From Gemmataceae bacterium (GTDB taxonomy: Bacteria > Planctomycetota > Planctomycetia > Gemmatales > Gemmataceae): a DNA stretch of 45,055 nucleotides. Position 1 is the stretch's first letter. Each line of letters begins with the position of its first letter. The notes under the pieces were generated by a model that was given only the letters and a program-made list of their open reading frames with translations, had not been told where the DNA came from and searched no databases. The stretch is from NCBI GenBank assembly GCA_009692065.1, contig SHZY01000035.1, positions 1-45,055 on the forward strand, in the 5' to 3' direction. The translations under genes and the position numbers were made by a program. Below, piece after piece: positions 8,320 to 16,185 of the stretch.

Positions 8320-8937
8320 ATGGCGCAATTGATCACTTGCCCCGAATGCAAGAAACATCTACAGGTCCCTGAAGATCTCATGGGCAAGAAGGTGCAGTGC
8401 CCCGAGTGCAAGCACACCTTCACGGCCGCGGTGGTGGAAGTGGAGAAAATCAGCACCGGCACGACCGCGTCCGCCCCCGTGCCGCCGCCGTCAAGCACGC
8501 CCGAATGGGAGAAGAAAACCAGCAGCGCCACCGGAAAAAGGCGTGACAGCGAAGAAGATGACCCCGACATCCGCAAGAAAAAACGCAAGCGCGATGACGA
8601 TGATGAGGATGACGACGACGACGATCGCCCCCGCCGCAGACGCCGGCGCTCCTCCGCGGCCAGTCGCGGCAGTTACATGCCCCACCGCGGCGGCATGATC
8701 CTCGCGTTCGGTTTGATCTCGATGATCACCGGGATTTTTGTCTTCGGGATCCTCGCCTGGGTCATGGGCAACGGCGACCTAGCCGAGATTCGGGCGGGCC
8801 GGATGGACCCCGAGGGCGAAGGCTTGACACAGGCGGGCCGCATCCTGGGCATGATCTCCACGATCCTTACCATCGTCGGCGTCCTGGGTTGCTGCGGCTT
8901 CTATGGCGTTATCATCCTCATCGCGGTCGCCGGCTAG
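8320..8937 (+). CDS. CxxC zinc-ribbon protein with acidic linker and membrane segments (paralogue 2)
   Basis: This 205-residue protein is organised like the preceding gene. The ribbon cysteines fall at identical positions (7, 10, 27, 30; CPECKK and CPECKH). The linker is longer and strongly charged, alternating Lys/Arg and Asp runs (KKKRKRDDDDEDDDDDD, then RPRRRRRR). The C-terminus is a DUF4190-like module with two hydrophobic segments, containing LAEIRAGRMDPEGEGLTQAG. Compared with paralogue 1, the ribbon and membrane module are conserved while the linker has diverged in length, which suggests the linker acts as a charged spacer. The biological role is unknown. The gap to the upstream copy is occupied by a hairpin repeat. 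Confidence 0.83.
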   Translation: MAQLITCPECKKHLQVPEDLMGKKVQCPECKHTFTAAVVEVEKISTGTTASAPVPPPSSTPEWEKKTSSATGKRRDSEEDDPDIRKKKRKRDDDDEDDDDDDRPRRRRRRSSAASRGSYMPHRGGMILAFGLISMITGIFVFGILAWVMGNGDLAEIRAGRMDPEGEGLTQAGRILGMISTILTIVGVLGCCGFYGVIILIAVAG

Positions 8938-8992
8938 CCGGCGCCCAGCGGCCCGGCCCGTGGCGGAACTTCTGAGTGATTCAACGCACCCC

Positions 8993-9069
8993 GTAAAGTG
9001 GGTCGAGCGCAGCGAGGCCCACCGAACCTTCAAGCACCGGTGGGCCTCGCTGCGCTCGACCCACCCTAC
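8993..9069. repeat. Inverted repeat, GTGGGTCGAGCGCAGCGAG family (copy 2)
   Basis: Left arm 8993-9022 and right arm 9039-9069 are complementary (GTGGGTCGAGCGCAGCGAGG). This is the same family as 731-809. It lies between the ribbon paralogue and the sulfatase, and ends about 20 bp before the sulfatase start. Confidence 0.9.
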
Positions 9070-9090
9070 CCCCATCCCTTTCAGCCACCA

Positions 9091-10953
9091 ATGATACGTA
9101 CATTATTTGTCGTGCTCATCCTCGCCGCGGGGTTTCCTGCCGCGCTGCCCGCACAGACCCCGCCGCGCAAGCCCAACATCGTCTTCATCGTCGCCGACGA
9201 TCTCGGCGTCAACGATCTCGGCTGCCATGGCCGCAAGGATCACCACACGCCGAACCTCGACAAGCTTGCCAAGAAGGGGCTGCGCTTCACCTCCGCCTAC
9301 AGCGCGGCATCGGTTTGCTCGCCGACGCGGGCGGCCATCATGACCGGCAGATCGCCCGCTCGCCTCAAGCTGACGACGTTCCTGCCCGGCCGACCCGACA
9401 CGGTGGGGCAACTCCTCCTGCATCCCGACATCGCGCAGCAGTTGCCCGGCGACGCGCCGACCATCGCCGAGTTCCTGCGCCGCGCCGGCTACATCTCCGC
9501 GTGCATCGGTAAATGGCACCTCGGCGGCAAGGGTGCGCTGCCGACCGATCGCGGGTTCGATCTCTATCATCCAGGCAAGGCCCTCACCGAGCCGTCGGCG
9601 ACCGAAGGCGGCAAGGGGGAATACGACCTGACGCTGCGGGCCGAGAAATTCATCGAGGACAACAAGGCGCGGCCGTTTTTCCTCTACCTCGCCCACAACA
9701 ACCCGCATGTCCAGCTCGCCGCCAAGAAGGAATTGATCGAGAAGAACAAGGACGCGTTCAACCCCGTCTACGCCGCGATGATCGAGACGCTGGACGATTG
9801 CGTGGGCCGCGTGGTTGCGAAGCTCGAAGCACTCGGACTGGCCGAGAATACGATCATCATCTTCACGTCCGACAATGGCGGGCTGCACGTCCTGGAGTCG
9901 GCCCTGACGCCGGCCACTTACAATCGCCCGTTTCGCGCCGGCAAGGGTTTTCTCTACGAGGGCGGGCTACGCATTCCGCTGATCGTCTGCTGGGCCGGCC
10001 GCATCAAGGGTGGGCAGGAAACCGACGTGCCGGTCATCAGCACCGACTGGACGCCGACGCTTCTTGCGATCGCCGGCGTGAAATCGACGGACGCCTTCGA
10101 CGGCGTCAACCTGGCCGATCTATTCTTGAAGGGCAGCGATCCGCCGCCTCGCTCTCTTTACTGGCATCAGCCGCATTACACCAACCAGGGTGGCCGACCG
10201 GCGGGTGCGATCCGTGCGGGCTCGTGGAAGCTGATCGAACACTACGAGAACGGCGCCTGCGAGTTGTACGATCTCGCCAAGGATCTCGGCGAGACCACCG
10301 ACCTCGCGGCCAAGGAACCCGGCCGCGTCGCCGACCTGCGCGGCAAGCTCGAAAAGTGGCGCCGCGAGGTTGGTGCGCAGGAGATGCGCGCCAACCCGAA
10401 GTTCAACGGCAAGCTCGGGCGTGCGCTGTACTACGATTTCGATTCGTCGCGCCTCACTCTCGAAGACAAGGCCGCGACGATGGCGCCGCACCTCGCACCG
10501 TGGCGTGCCCGGATGAACGCCGTCCTGCCCAATGCCAAGAAGAAGGCCGAGCCAGGCGCCGGCGCGGTGATCCTGCACGCGCGCGACGCCAAGGTGACAG
10601 GGGAAAAGCTCCGCTACGAAAGCCCGCCGCACAAGGACACGCTCGGCTTCTGGGTCAACAAGGACGACTTCGCGCAGTGGACCTTCGAGGTGCCCAACTC
10701 CGGCGTGTTTGAAGTCGAGATATTGCAAGCGTGCGGCAAAGGCAGCGGCGGCGCCGAGATCGAAATCGCCGTCAACGGCCAAGCGCTGAAGCTCAAGATC
10801 GAGGAGACGGGCCACTTCCAGCGGTTTGTTCCACGCGCGGCCGGCACGCTGAAACTGAATGCCGGCCCCGCATTCCTGACGGTCCGCGCCCTCACGAAGC
10901 CCGGCCCCGCCGTGATGGATCTGCGGCGAATTGTATTGCGCTCGGTTAATTGA
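9091..10953 (+). CDS. Secreted sulfatase with C-terminal accessory domain
   Basis: This 620-residue protein has a signal peptide (MIRTLFVVLILAAGFPAALPA). It then shows the type I sulfatase plan: PNIVFIVADDLG with metal-binding Asp36-Asp37, and the formylglycine motif Cys76-Ser-Pro-Thr-Arg80 inside SVCSPTRAAIMTGR. IGKWHLGG follows, with metal ligands in FTSDNGG (Asp261-Asn262). The Cys must be converted to formylglycine for activity. After the sulfatase core, about 120 C-terminal residues form an extra beta-rich module (QWTFEVPNSGVFEVEILQAC...), probably carbohydrate-binding. Planctomycetes use such enzymes on sulfated polysaccharides; the substrate is not readable. I set the start at 9091 because the longer frame from 8998 merely translates the inverted repeat upstream and would bury the signal peptide. 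Confidence 0.93.
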   Translation: MIRTLFVVLILAAGFPAALPAQTPPRKPNIVFIVADDLGVNDLGCHGRKDHHTPNLDKLAKKGLRFTSAYSAASVCSPTRAAIMTGRSPARLKLTTFLPGRPDTVGQLLLHPDIAQQLPGDAPTIAEFLRRAGYISACIGKWHLGGKGALPTDRGFDLYHPGKALTEPSATEGGKGEYDLTLRAEKFIEDNKARPFFLYLAHNNPHVQLAAKKELIEKNKDAFNPVYAAMIETLDDCVGRVVAKLEALGLAENTIIIFTSDNGGLHVLESALTPATYNRPFRAGKGFLYEGGLRIPLIVCWAGRIKGGQETDVPVISTDWTPTLLAIAGVKSTDAFDGVNLADLFLKGSDPPPRSLYWHQPHYTNQGGRPAGAIRAGSWKLIEHYENGACELYDLAKDLGETTDLAAKEPGRVADLRGKLEKWRREVGAQEMRANPKFNGKLGRALYYDFDSSRLTLEDKAATMAPHLAPWRARMNAVLPNAKKKAEPGAGAVILHARDAKVTGEKLRYESPPHKDTLGFWVNKDDFAQWTFEVPNSGVFEVEILQACGKGSGGAEIEIAVNGQALKLKIEETGHFQRFVPRAAGTLKLNAGPAFLTVRALTKPGPAVMDLRRIVLRSVN

Positions 10954-10971
10954 GTTTGAATGCGCCGTGCT

Positions 10972-11040
10972 GACGAGCCGAAAGCGTTAGCGACGGGTTT
11001 TTTGCCAGGCTTCTCCGTCGCTTACGCTTGCCGGCTCGTT
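10972..11040. repeat. Inverted repeat downstream of the sulfatase (GACGAGCC...GCGTTAGCGACGG)
   Basis: Left arm 10972-10996 pairs with 11015-11040, with a T-rich loop. It is the first of three different inverted repeats lined up between the sulfatase and the next gene. Confidence 0.85.
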
Positions 11041-11049
11041 AATGACGCT

Positions 11050-11187
11050 CAGAGTCTATCCGGGAAGCACGTGGATGGGAGGGCGAGGCTCCTGCCGAGC
11101 CGCTGGGACGTTGAATTTTCCACGGCTTCACGGCTCGGCAGGAGCCTCGCCTTCCAGAAAAACGGCCTTTCCGGATAGATTCTGAGA
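11050..11187. repeat. Long inverted repeat, GAGGCTCCTGCCGAGCCG family (copy 1)
   Basis: The outer ends are CAGAGTCTATCCGG (11050) and CCGGATAGATTCTG (11171-11184). The inner arms are GGCGAGGCTCCTGCCGAGCC and its complement at 11131-11151. A second copy with the same layout is at 21502-21638, nested inside another repeat. Confidence 0.9.
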
Positions 11188-11223
11188 CATCACCGGGTGT
11201 ACGACACGGTTGGTAAGTGGTTT

Positions 11224-11275
11224 TCGCGGCTTCGCGCTCGCCAGGCGACACGCGAACGCGAAGCCGCAAGCGGCA
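11224..11275. repeat. Hairpin repeat, related to the TTGCGGCTTAGCGC family
   Basis: TCGCGGCTTCGCGCTCGC pairs imperfectly with GCGAACGCGAAGCCGCAAGCGG. It resembles the copies at 2224 and 8234 but reads CTTCGCG where those read CTTAGCG, so it is a diverged member. Confidence 0.75.
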
Positions 11276-11283
11276 AATTGGCC

Positions 11284-11312
11284 TTGACAGGATACGGACC
11301 TTTTTTTACAAG
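11284..11312 (+). promoter_or_regulatory. Possible sigma-70-type promoter
   Basis: A consensus TTGACA at 11284-11289 is followed after 17 bp by TACAAG at 11307-11312, upstream of the secreted-protein gene that starts at 11414. The leader would be about 95 nt. The -10 match is partial, and promoter consensus in planctomycetes is not firmly known to me. Confidence 0.4.
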
Positions 11313-11413
11313 CCTCCCCTCTTTCGGGGTAATCAGAGCAGTACTTCAGCCGGACGGCCATCCGGGGTAATGATGGTCCGTCGGCTTGACTCTTACAAAG
11401 GGGAGTAACGGGC

Positions 11414-13021
11414 ATGAAGTGGGCAAACCTTCTGCGTCGCTGGACCATGCAAAGCATTCATGCGGCTATTCTCGGCGCGGCACTGACGGGGTCGGCGAGT
11501 ATCGCCATCGCCCAGGCGACTGATGCCGCCGCCAGCCAATCGTCCAGGCACTTCACCAAAAGCCAAACCTTCGATCTACCGATCAAGATGGATGCGGCCG
11601 AGCGCTTGAAGTTGCAAGAATTTCGACTTTACATGCGCACGCCGTCTACGCCGTGGCAGTTGCACGATCGCGGCAGCGCAACGCAGACGAAGTTCACCTG
11701 CAAGGTGCCCCGCGACGGGGAATACTGGTTCACGCTGGTGATTGTGGACCGCGAGGGGTGCATGGATCCGCCCGATGTGAACCTCGAAGCGCCTGGCCAG
11801 CGCGTGATCGTGGATACGGTCGCGCCGGTGATTCAGGTGCAATCGTGGACGAGCCCGGAAAACGACATGTGCCTGCGCTGCACCGTGCAGGACGCAAACC
11901 CCGATCACGCCACGCTGAAAGCCGTGTGCCGAACCGACGGCGGCGATATTCCGCTCGAACTGGTGCCGAATCAACCGGGGACGTTCCGCCTGAAGGGTGA
12001 AACGCTCATGCGTTTTCCAGTGGTCGTCAGCGTGATGGATCTGGCGAAGAATGTCAGCACGAAGGAAGTGAACGTGCGAGAAATGATCAGCTCGGCCCTG
12101 ATCCCGCCGGTGCCCAAGGGGCGCGCGGAAGTCGCGCAGACGGGTGGCAATACGGATCCGCGTGGGATAGGCTCGCTGCCGCCGCCTCGCTTTGATCCGC
12201 CGCCGCCGCCGCCGAAAACGGACACTCCGAGCAAGGTGGTTGACTTCGTTGCTCCGCCGCCGCCGCTCAATCCGGGCTCGTCCAGCAATGCCGGCACTCC
12301 GCCGAGCAACGTGGCGCCGCCGCCTGTGAAAACGCCTGCCTTGCCGCCGGAAACGGCCCAGCCAGGTTCGGCTCCGCATCAGTTGATCAACACGACCCGG
12401 GCCGCCATCGATTTCCGCATCGACCAGGTCGGACCGAGCGGACTGGGTAAGGTCGAAATCTACATGACTCGCGACAAGGGCCAAACCTGGCATCGCCTCT
12501 CCGAAGCCGCCGACAAACGCAGCCCAGCCGACGTCAACCTGCCCGGCGACGGCGTGTACGGCATCCGCATCGTGGTGACCAACGGCAACGGGTTCGGCGG
12601 CAAGGCGCCCGTGCGCGGCGACGCGCCGCACTGCACCCTCGAAGTCGATACCACCGCCCCCTTCGTGCAACTGCGCTCCGCCGAGGTGATCGCCTCCAGC
12701 GGGCATGTCGAGTTGCGCTGGAATGCCACCGACAACAACTTTGGGGCCGACCCGGTTTCCCTGTTCTATCGCACCAGCCCCGACGGCGCCTGGCAGGTCA
12801 TCGCCCGCGGCGTCAAGAACGACGGCGTCCATCGCTGGACCTTCCCGCGCGACGCCGGCGGACAGTTCTTCTTCAAGATCGAGGCGGCGGACCGAGCCGG
12901 CAATATGTCCCAGGATATCTCACGCCAGCCCGTCGTCATCGACATGACCGAACCTCGCGCCACCGTCGTCGGCGTCACCGGAAGTGCGGCGCCGGTGCTG
13001 CCACCGTCACGCGGACAGTAG
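11414..13021 (+). CDS. Secreted Ig-like/beta-sandwich protein with proline-rich linker
   Basis: This 535-residue protein begins with an N-terminal signal peptide (hydrophobic about residues 17-33). Two similar halves then flank a central Pro-rich linker (about residues 255-315, runs of PPPPPP). Each half has a two-part beta-sandwich pattern. In the first half these are LQEFRLYMRTPSTPWQLHDRG and YWFTLVIVDREG, then VDTVAPVIQV. In the second half they are VEIYMTRDKGQTWHRLSEA and YGIRIVVTNGNG, then VDTTAPFVQLRSAEV. The VDTxAP motif and final AADRAGN are typical of bacterial Ig-like repeats. No catalytic residues are seen; a structural or binding role in the envelope is likely. The start is supported by AAAGGGGAG about 12 bases upstream. 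Confidence 0.8.
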   Translation: MKWANLLRRWTMQSIHAAILGAALTGSASIAIAQATDAAASQSSRHFTKSQTFDLPIKMDAAERLKLQEFRLYMRTPSTPWQLHDRGSATQTKFTCKVPRDGEYWFTLVIVDREGCMDPPDVNLEAPGQRVIVDTVAPVIQVQSWTSPENDMCLRCTVQDANPDHATLKAVCRTDGGDIPLELVPNQPGTFRLKGETLMRFPVVVSVMDLAKNVSTKEVNVREMISSALIPPVPKGRAEVAQTGGNTDPRGIGSLPPPRFDPPPPPPKTDTPSKVVDFVAPPPPLNPGSSSNAGTPPSNVAPPPVKTPALPPETAQPGSAPHQLINTTRAAIDFRIDQVGPSGLGKVEIYMTRDKGQTWHRLSEAADKRSPADVNLPGDGVYGIRIVVTNGNGFGGKAPVRGDAPHCTLEVDTTAPFVQLRSAEVIASSGHVELRWNATDNNFGADPVSLFYRTSPDGAWQVIARGVKNDGVHRWTFPRDAGGQFFFKIEAADRAGNMSQDISRQPVVIDMTEPRATVVGVTGSAAPVLPPSRGQ

Positions 13022-13031
13022 GCGTTGTCAC

Positions 13032-13330
13032 GAGCCCGCAGCGCAAACAAGGGGGGGAGCCCCTTGCTTGCGCTTTCTGAAGTTGCGCATTTCTTGCCCC
13101 GAAGGGGCCGAAACATATCAGCCCAGGGCAACGCCCTGGGTTTTGCAATGGCTCGCACCTCAACGCTCTGAAAGGGCATGACAACCTTTAGCGAACTCGC
13201 TCGGTTGTGCCCTTTCAGGGCGATACCTTTCGTAGGCCCTGTTTCCCAGGGCGTTGCCCTGGGCTGATTTGTTGCCGCACCTTCGGTGCTCCAAAATTCC
13301 CAACTTCAAAACTTGCGCTTCGGGCTCATT
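13032..13330. repeat. Composite long inverted repeat in a convergent gap
   Basis: The outer ends GAGCCCGCAGCGCAAAC (13032) and TTGCGCTTCGGGCTC (13313-13327) are complementary. Inside lie CCCAGGGCAACGCCCTGGG (13122-13140), its partner CCCAGGGCGTTGCCCTGGG (13245-13263), and CTGAAAGGGCATGACAAC with its partner GTTGTGCCCTTTCAG. The element fills almost the whole gap between two convergent genes. Its outer arm matches the element at 40253-40306. Confidence 0.85.
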
Positions 13331-13333
13331 TTT

Positions 13334-14497
13334 TCAACGAATCAGCACATCCGGCCTGACGAACTCCGCTCCCTGGATGCGGATGCGTTTGAGCGGCCAG
13401 TTCTCGGCCGCGGTGATGGCGCGCGGGCCCTCTTCGGAAATGAGAAACGTGTCGCAACTGACGGCGCCGCCCACCGCCACGTACCAGGTGATCGCCCATT
13501 TCGCTTGCAACAGGCTCTCGTCCTGCAGGGATAGATTCAACTCCACGGGAGCGTGCCCAGTGAGGTGCCCCTGCGGCGCCAGGTAAAACTCGTGCTCGAC
13601 CCCGGTCAGTTGATAGATGCGTTGGCCCGTGAGCAGGATTTGGCGAGGCACCGAATCAGGCCAGCTGCCGGCGATGTAGGTCGCGCTGATCTTGCACGCG
13701 CAGTCATGATCCCGGCGAAAGTTGGCGTCGGGCTGGCCGAACGAGATGGCCCGGCTCGCGCGGGCGCACAGGCCGTACTTGCGCGCCGCCACCGTCATCA
13801 CGCAATTCTTCGTGATCGGCGTTGAGGTGTACGAGGCCTGCCGATAGGCGCGCCCGCGGCCATCCGCCGTCACCGCAATCATCAACGGCTGCACGCCGTG
13901 ATGCAAGAGGCGGTGGCTGAGCTGCCCGGCGATCTCGCGTTCCGTCTCGCCGACCGAGAGCGTCCGCCCCGTCGCTTCCAGCGCATGACTCATCGCTTGC
14001 CCGAGCAAGCGGTAACACGCGAGTTCATAGTCAGTCAGCGTGCGCCGCAGCAATTGCATGCGCGGGCCAATGGCTTTGCACGCGCCGATCGGCACATCCG
14101 CGGCAACATTACGCCCCTGGCACAAGTCGGCAAGAAGCTGCGTACGCTGCAGATGGCAGGGCCATTCCTTGAGCTGAAAGCCCAGCCCGTCGATCTCCTC
14201 GTCGAATAGCCGTTGCGAATCGGCACTGCCGCATACCAGCCAGCGGGCGTCGGCGGTGTAGAAGAGAGCCGGCATGCTGTCCGGATCGAGAATGCCGCGA
14301 GCGGTCCCGCCGCCCGTGAGCCAGGCGAAGTTGTCCTGCGCCAGGACCAGGAGCGCGTCGCAGCCGGCTTCTTGCAAGAGGCCGGCGATGCGCGACTGCT
14401 TCACCTCGACATCGGTGCGCCGGTCCATCGGCGAGTTGAGGTTGTTCTCGACCGCGCTCGTCGTCTTGGCCAATCGTGGATCCTCGGTCACGTTCAT
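13334..14497 (-). CDS. M24 (Xaa-Pro aminopeptidase-like) family protein, apparently without metal ligands
   Basis: This protein of about 387 residues has an N-terminal creatinase-like region (LLQEAGCDALLVLAQDNFAWLTGG) and a C-terminal pita-bread-fold region typical of M24 proteins. However, the usual metal-ligand blocks are altered. The D-x-G-x-x-x-x-x-Y-x-x-D-x-T-R block corresponds to ISATYIAGSWPDSVPR. The PGHG block reads PQGHLTGHAP. The expected final Glu-Asp reads AVSCDTFLISEEGPRAIT. It is therefore probably non-catalytic or binds something else. The ATG at 14497 is chosen; an internal ATG at 14428 is possible, and neither has a strong ribosome binding site. It follows the gamma-carbonic anhydrase gene by 37 bp on the same strand. 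Confidence 0.72.
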   Translation of the reverse strand: MNVTEDPRLAKTTSAVENNLNSPMDRRTDVEVKQSRIAGLLQEAGCDALLVLAQDNFAWLTGGGTARGILDPDSMPALFYTADARWLVCGSADSQRLFDEEIDGLGFQLKEWPCHLQRTQLLADLCQGRNVAADVPIGACKAIGPRMQLLRRTLTDYELACYRLLGQAMSHALEATGRTLSVGETEREIAGQLSHRLLHHGVQPLMIAVTADGRGRAYRQASYTSTPITKNCVMTVAARKYGLCARASRAISFGQPDANFRRDHDCACKISATYIAGSWPDSVPRQILLTGQRIYQLTGVEHEFYLAPQGHLTGHAPVELNLSLQDESLLQAKWAITWYVAVGGAVSCDTFLISEEGPRAITAAENWPLKRIRIQGAEFVRPDVLIR

Positions 14498-14534
14498 GCG
14501 GGGACTCGGATCAAGCCGCTTGCGGCGTAGCAGG

Positions 14535-15050
14535 TCAGCGCGTCCACGGCGGCGGATACGCACCGCGGACGTGACGCTGGGCCATTTCCAGATAATGAGC
14601 GCAGATGGTTCGCGTCCGTTCGAGTTCCTCCGCGGTGATCGCACGCAGCACTTTGCCAGGGACGCCCATCACCACCGAGCGCGGCGGGATGCGCCGGCCT
14701 TCGGTGATTAGCGAGCCTGCGGCAATCAGGCATTCCTCGCCGATCTCGCAGCCCGACAGCAGCCTCGCTCCCATGCCGATCAGCGAATCGCGGCCAATGC
14801 GGGTGCCATGCAGGATCGCGCCGTGCCCGACGACGACGCCTTCGCCGATGGTCATCGGCGCATCGGTATCGGTGTGAACGATGCAGCCATCCTGAATATT
14901 GACGCGTGGCTCGAACGTGATCACCGCGAGATCGCCGCGCACGACCGTCGAGAACCAGAGGTTGGCCCCGGGACCCAGGACAACGTTGCCGGTCACCACG
15001 GCATTGCTGGCGACGTAATAATCCTTGATCGCACGCATGGTGGCGTCCAT
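14535..15050 (-). CDS. Gamma-class carbonic anhydrase-like hexapeptide protein
   Basis: This 171-residue protein has left-handed beta-helix hexapeptide repeats (GNVVLGPGANLWFSTVVRGD, IGEGVVVGHGAILHG). The three likely metal-ligand histidines are present at 59 (GCIVH), 76 (VVGH) and 81 (AILHG), with the conserved IQDGCIVH context. Length and motifs match the YrdA/PaaY/gamma-CA group, trimers that bind a metal at subunit interfaces. Carbonic anhydrase activity in this subgroup is uncertain. AAGGAAAAACC precedes the ATG. It is probably co-transcribed with the M24-like gene 37 bp downstream. The gene to the right (arginase-fold) is divergent, so the shared gap 15051-15220 should hold both promoters, though I see no clear consensus. 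Confidence 0.9.
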   Translation of the reverse strand: MDATMRAIKDYYVASNAVVTGNVVLGPGANLWFSTVVRGDLAVITFEPRVNIQDGCIVHTDTDAPMTIGEGVVVGHGAILHGTRIGRDSLIGMGARLLSGCEIGEECLIAAGSLITEGRRIPPRSVVMGVPGKVLRAITAEELERTRTICAHYLEMAQRHVRGAYPPPWTR

Positions 15051-15220
15051 GGTTTTTCCTTATAGAACGGGGAGAGGACGTCCGTGACGGCATTCCTTTT
15101 GTATGATACACAAACCCGCGGCCGTGCGGACCAGTGGAAACCCAGGCAGACTGCGATAAGGCGGGCGGATAAGCGTGGGATAGCGAATGTGCCGATTTTG
15201 GGGACTGGAAATCAAATCCG

Positions 15221-16033
15221 ATGAACACGCGTGCGATCTTCTTCCCGTTCGACCTTTTCGGCAGCACCGGCACCAAAGTGGGAGTCGAGCTGCTCGCCGA
15301 CGCGTTTCAGGAAATGCTCGCCGACAACAAACGCGAACGCATCGCCACCCGCGCCCGCGCTTACGCCAACAAGGTGCGCTTCGAGGAATACTCCTTCGAG
15401 ACGCTGGCCGACTACCAGGATTGGCGCGGCCAGGCACGCGCGCGCATTCGCCAAGTCCTTCGGCAAAACGACTTCCTCTTCTGGATCACCGGCAACCACC
15501 TCGGCGCGCTCCCGCTTTACGACGAACTTTCGCCCGAGACGCTGGTCGTTCAGCTCGATGCGCACCTCGATATCTACAACCTCAGCGATTGCACGACGGA
15601 ACTGTCGCACGGCAACTTTCTCTTGCACGCGGAACAGTTGCCCCGCATCGTCAACCTTGGCCAGCGCGAATTGTTGCTGCGACCAGAGTTAATTCAGAAG
15701 TACTACCATGCGAATTATTCCGTAGCCGAGCTGGTGTTGAATGAAGCCGGCGTCCTCGGTAAACTGCGTGAGATGTGTGCCGAGGCGGAGCAGGTGTTTG
15801 TCGATCTGGACTGCGACGTCTTCGATCCCGCCTATTTCCCCGCGACTTCGCAGCCACGCCCGTTTGGACTGGCGCCGTCATTTCTCCTGAAGGTCTTGGA
15901 CGCCATCGGCAGCGAAAAGCTCGTGGGCTTCGCCATCTCCGAGTTCGACCCGGCGCACGACCAGCACGATCGCTGTTTGGAGACGTTGATGTGGCTGATG
16001 GAATATGTGTTGTTATTGAAGTATGAGCGGTAG
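15221..16033 (+). CDS. Arginase/agmatinase-fold (ureohydrolase-like) protein
   Basis: This 270-residue protein carries the binuclear manganese site of the arginase superfamily. His93 lies in TGNHLGALP (family GGDHS), Asp113-Ala-His115-Leu-Asp117 in QLDAHLDIYN, and Asp197 and Asp199 in VDLDCDVFDP (194-203). Arginases, agmatinases and formiminoglutamases share these. The substrate-binding loop after DAHLD reads IYNLSDCTTELSHGN, which is unlike classical arginase, so the substrate is open. The family is also known from histone deacetylase-like and guanidine-type hydrolases. Start by position of the first family element (RAIFFPFD); a weak GGAAA lies upstream. A GAGGTACTCC repeat follows within ten bases of the stop. 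Confidence 0.78.
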   Translation: MNTRAIFFPFDLFGSTGTKVGVELLADAFQEMLADNKRERIATRARAYANKVRFEEYSFETLADYQDWRGQARARIRQVLRQNDFLFWITGNHLGALPLYDELSPETLVVQLDAHLDIYNLSDCTTELSHGNFLLHAEQLPRIVNLGQRELLLRPELIQKYYHANYSVAELVLNEAGVLGKLREMCAEAEQVFVDLDCDVFDPAYFPATSQPRPFGLAPSFLLKVLDAIGSEKLVGFAISEFDPAHDQHDRCLETLMWLMEYVLLLKYER

Positions 16034-16038
16034 CCGTG

Positions 16039-16097
16039 CAAGCCCTGGGATGAGGTACTCCGAATCCCAGGGGTTCGGAGTACCTCACCCCTGGGCG
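16039..16097. repeat. GAGGTACTCCGAATCCCAGG inverted repeat (intergenic copy)
   Basis: Inner arms 16052-16064 and 16074-16086 are perfect complements, with outer CCCTGGG/CCCTGGG-type pairing. It is almost identical to 44825-44883 and very close to 5449-5502. It starts six bases after the arginase-fold stop codon. Confidence 0.9.
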
Positions 16098-16185
16098 TCC
16101 ACCACATTTGGCGCTGACACGCCGAAATCGATTTGTTATCTCCCTCCACGTCTGACCCCGCACGGCAATTCTTTGGAGGAGAAAT

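Noticed and set aside
8998..9090. N-terminal extension of the sulfatase into the upstream repeat.
   Set aside because: The extension translates the inverted repeat and would bury the signal peptide that starts at 9091.
15051..15220. GTATGATAC-like palindrome near 15101 as an operator or promoter.
   Set aside because: The palindrome is short and no good -35 box lies at the right distance on either strand.
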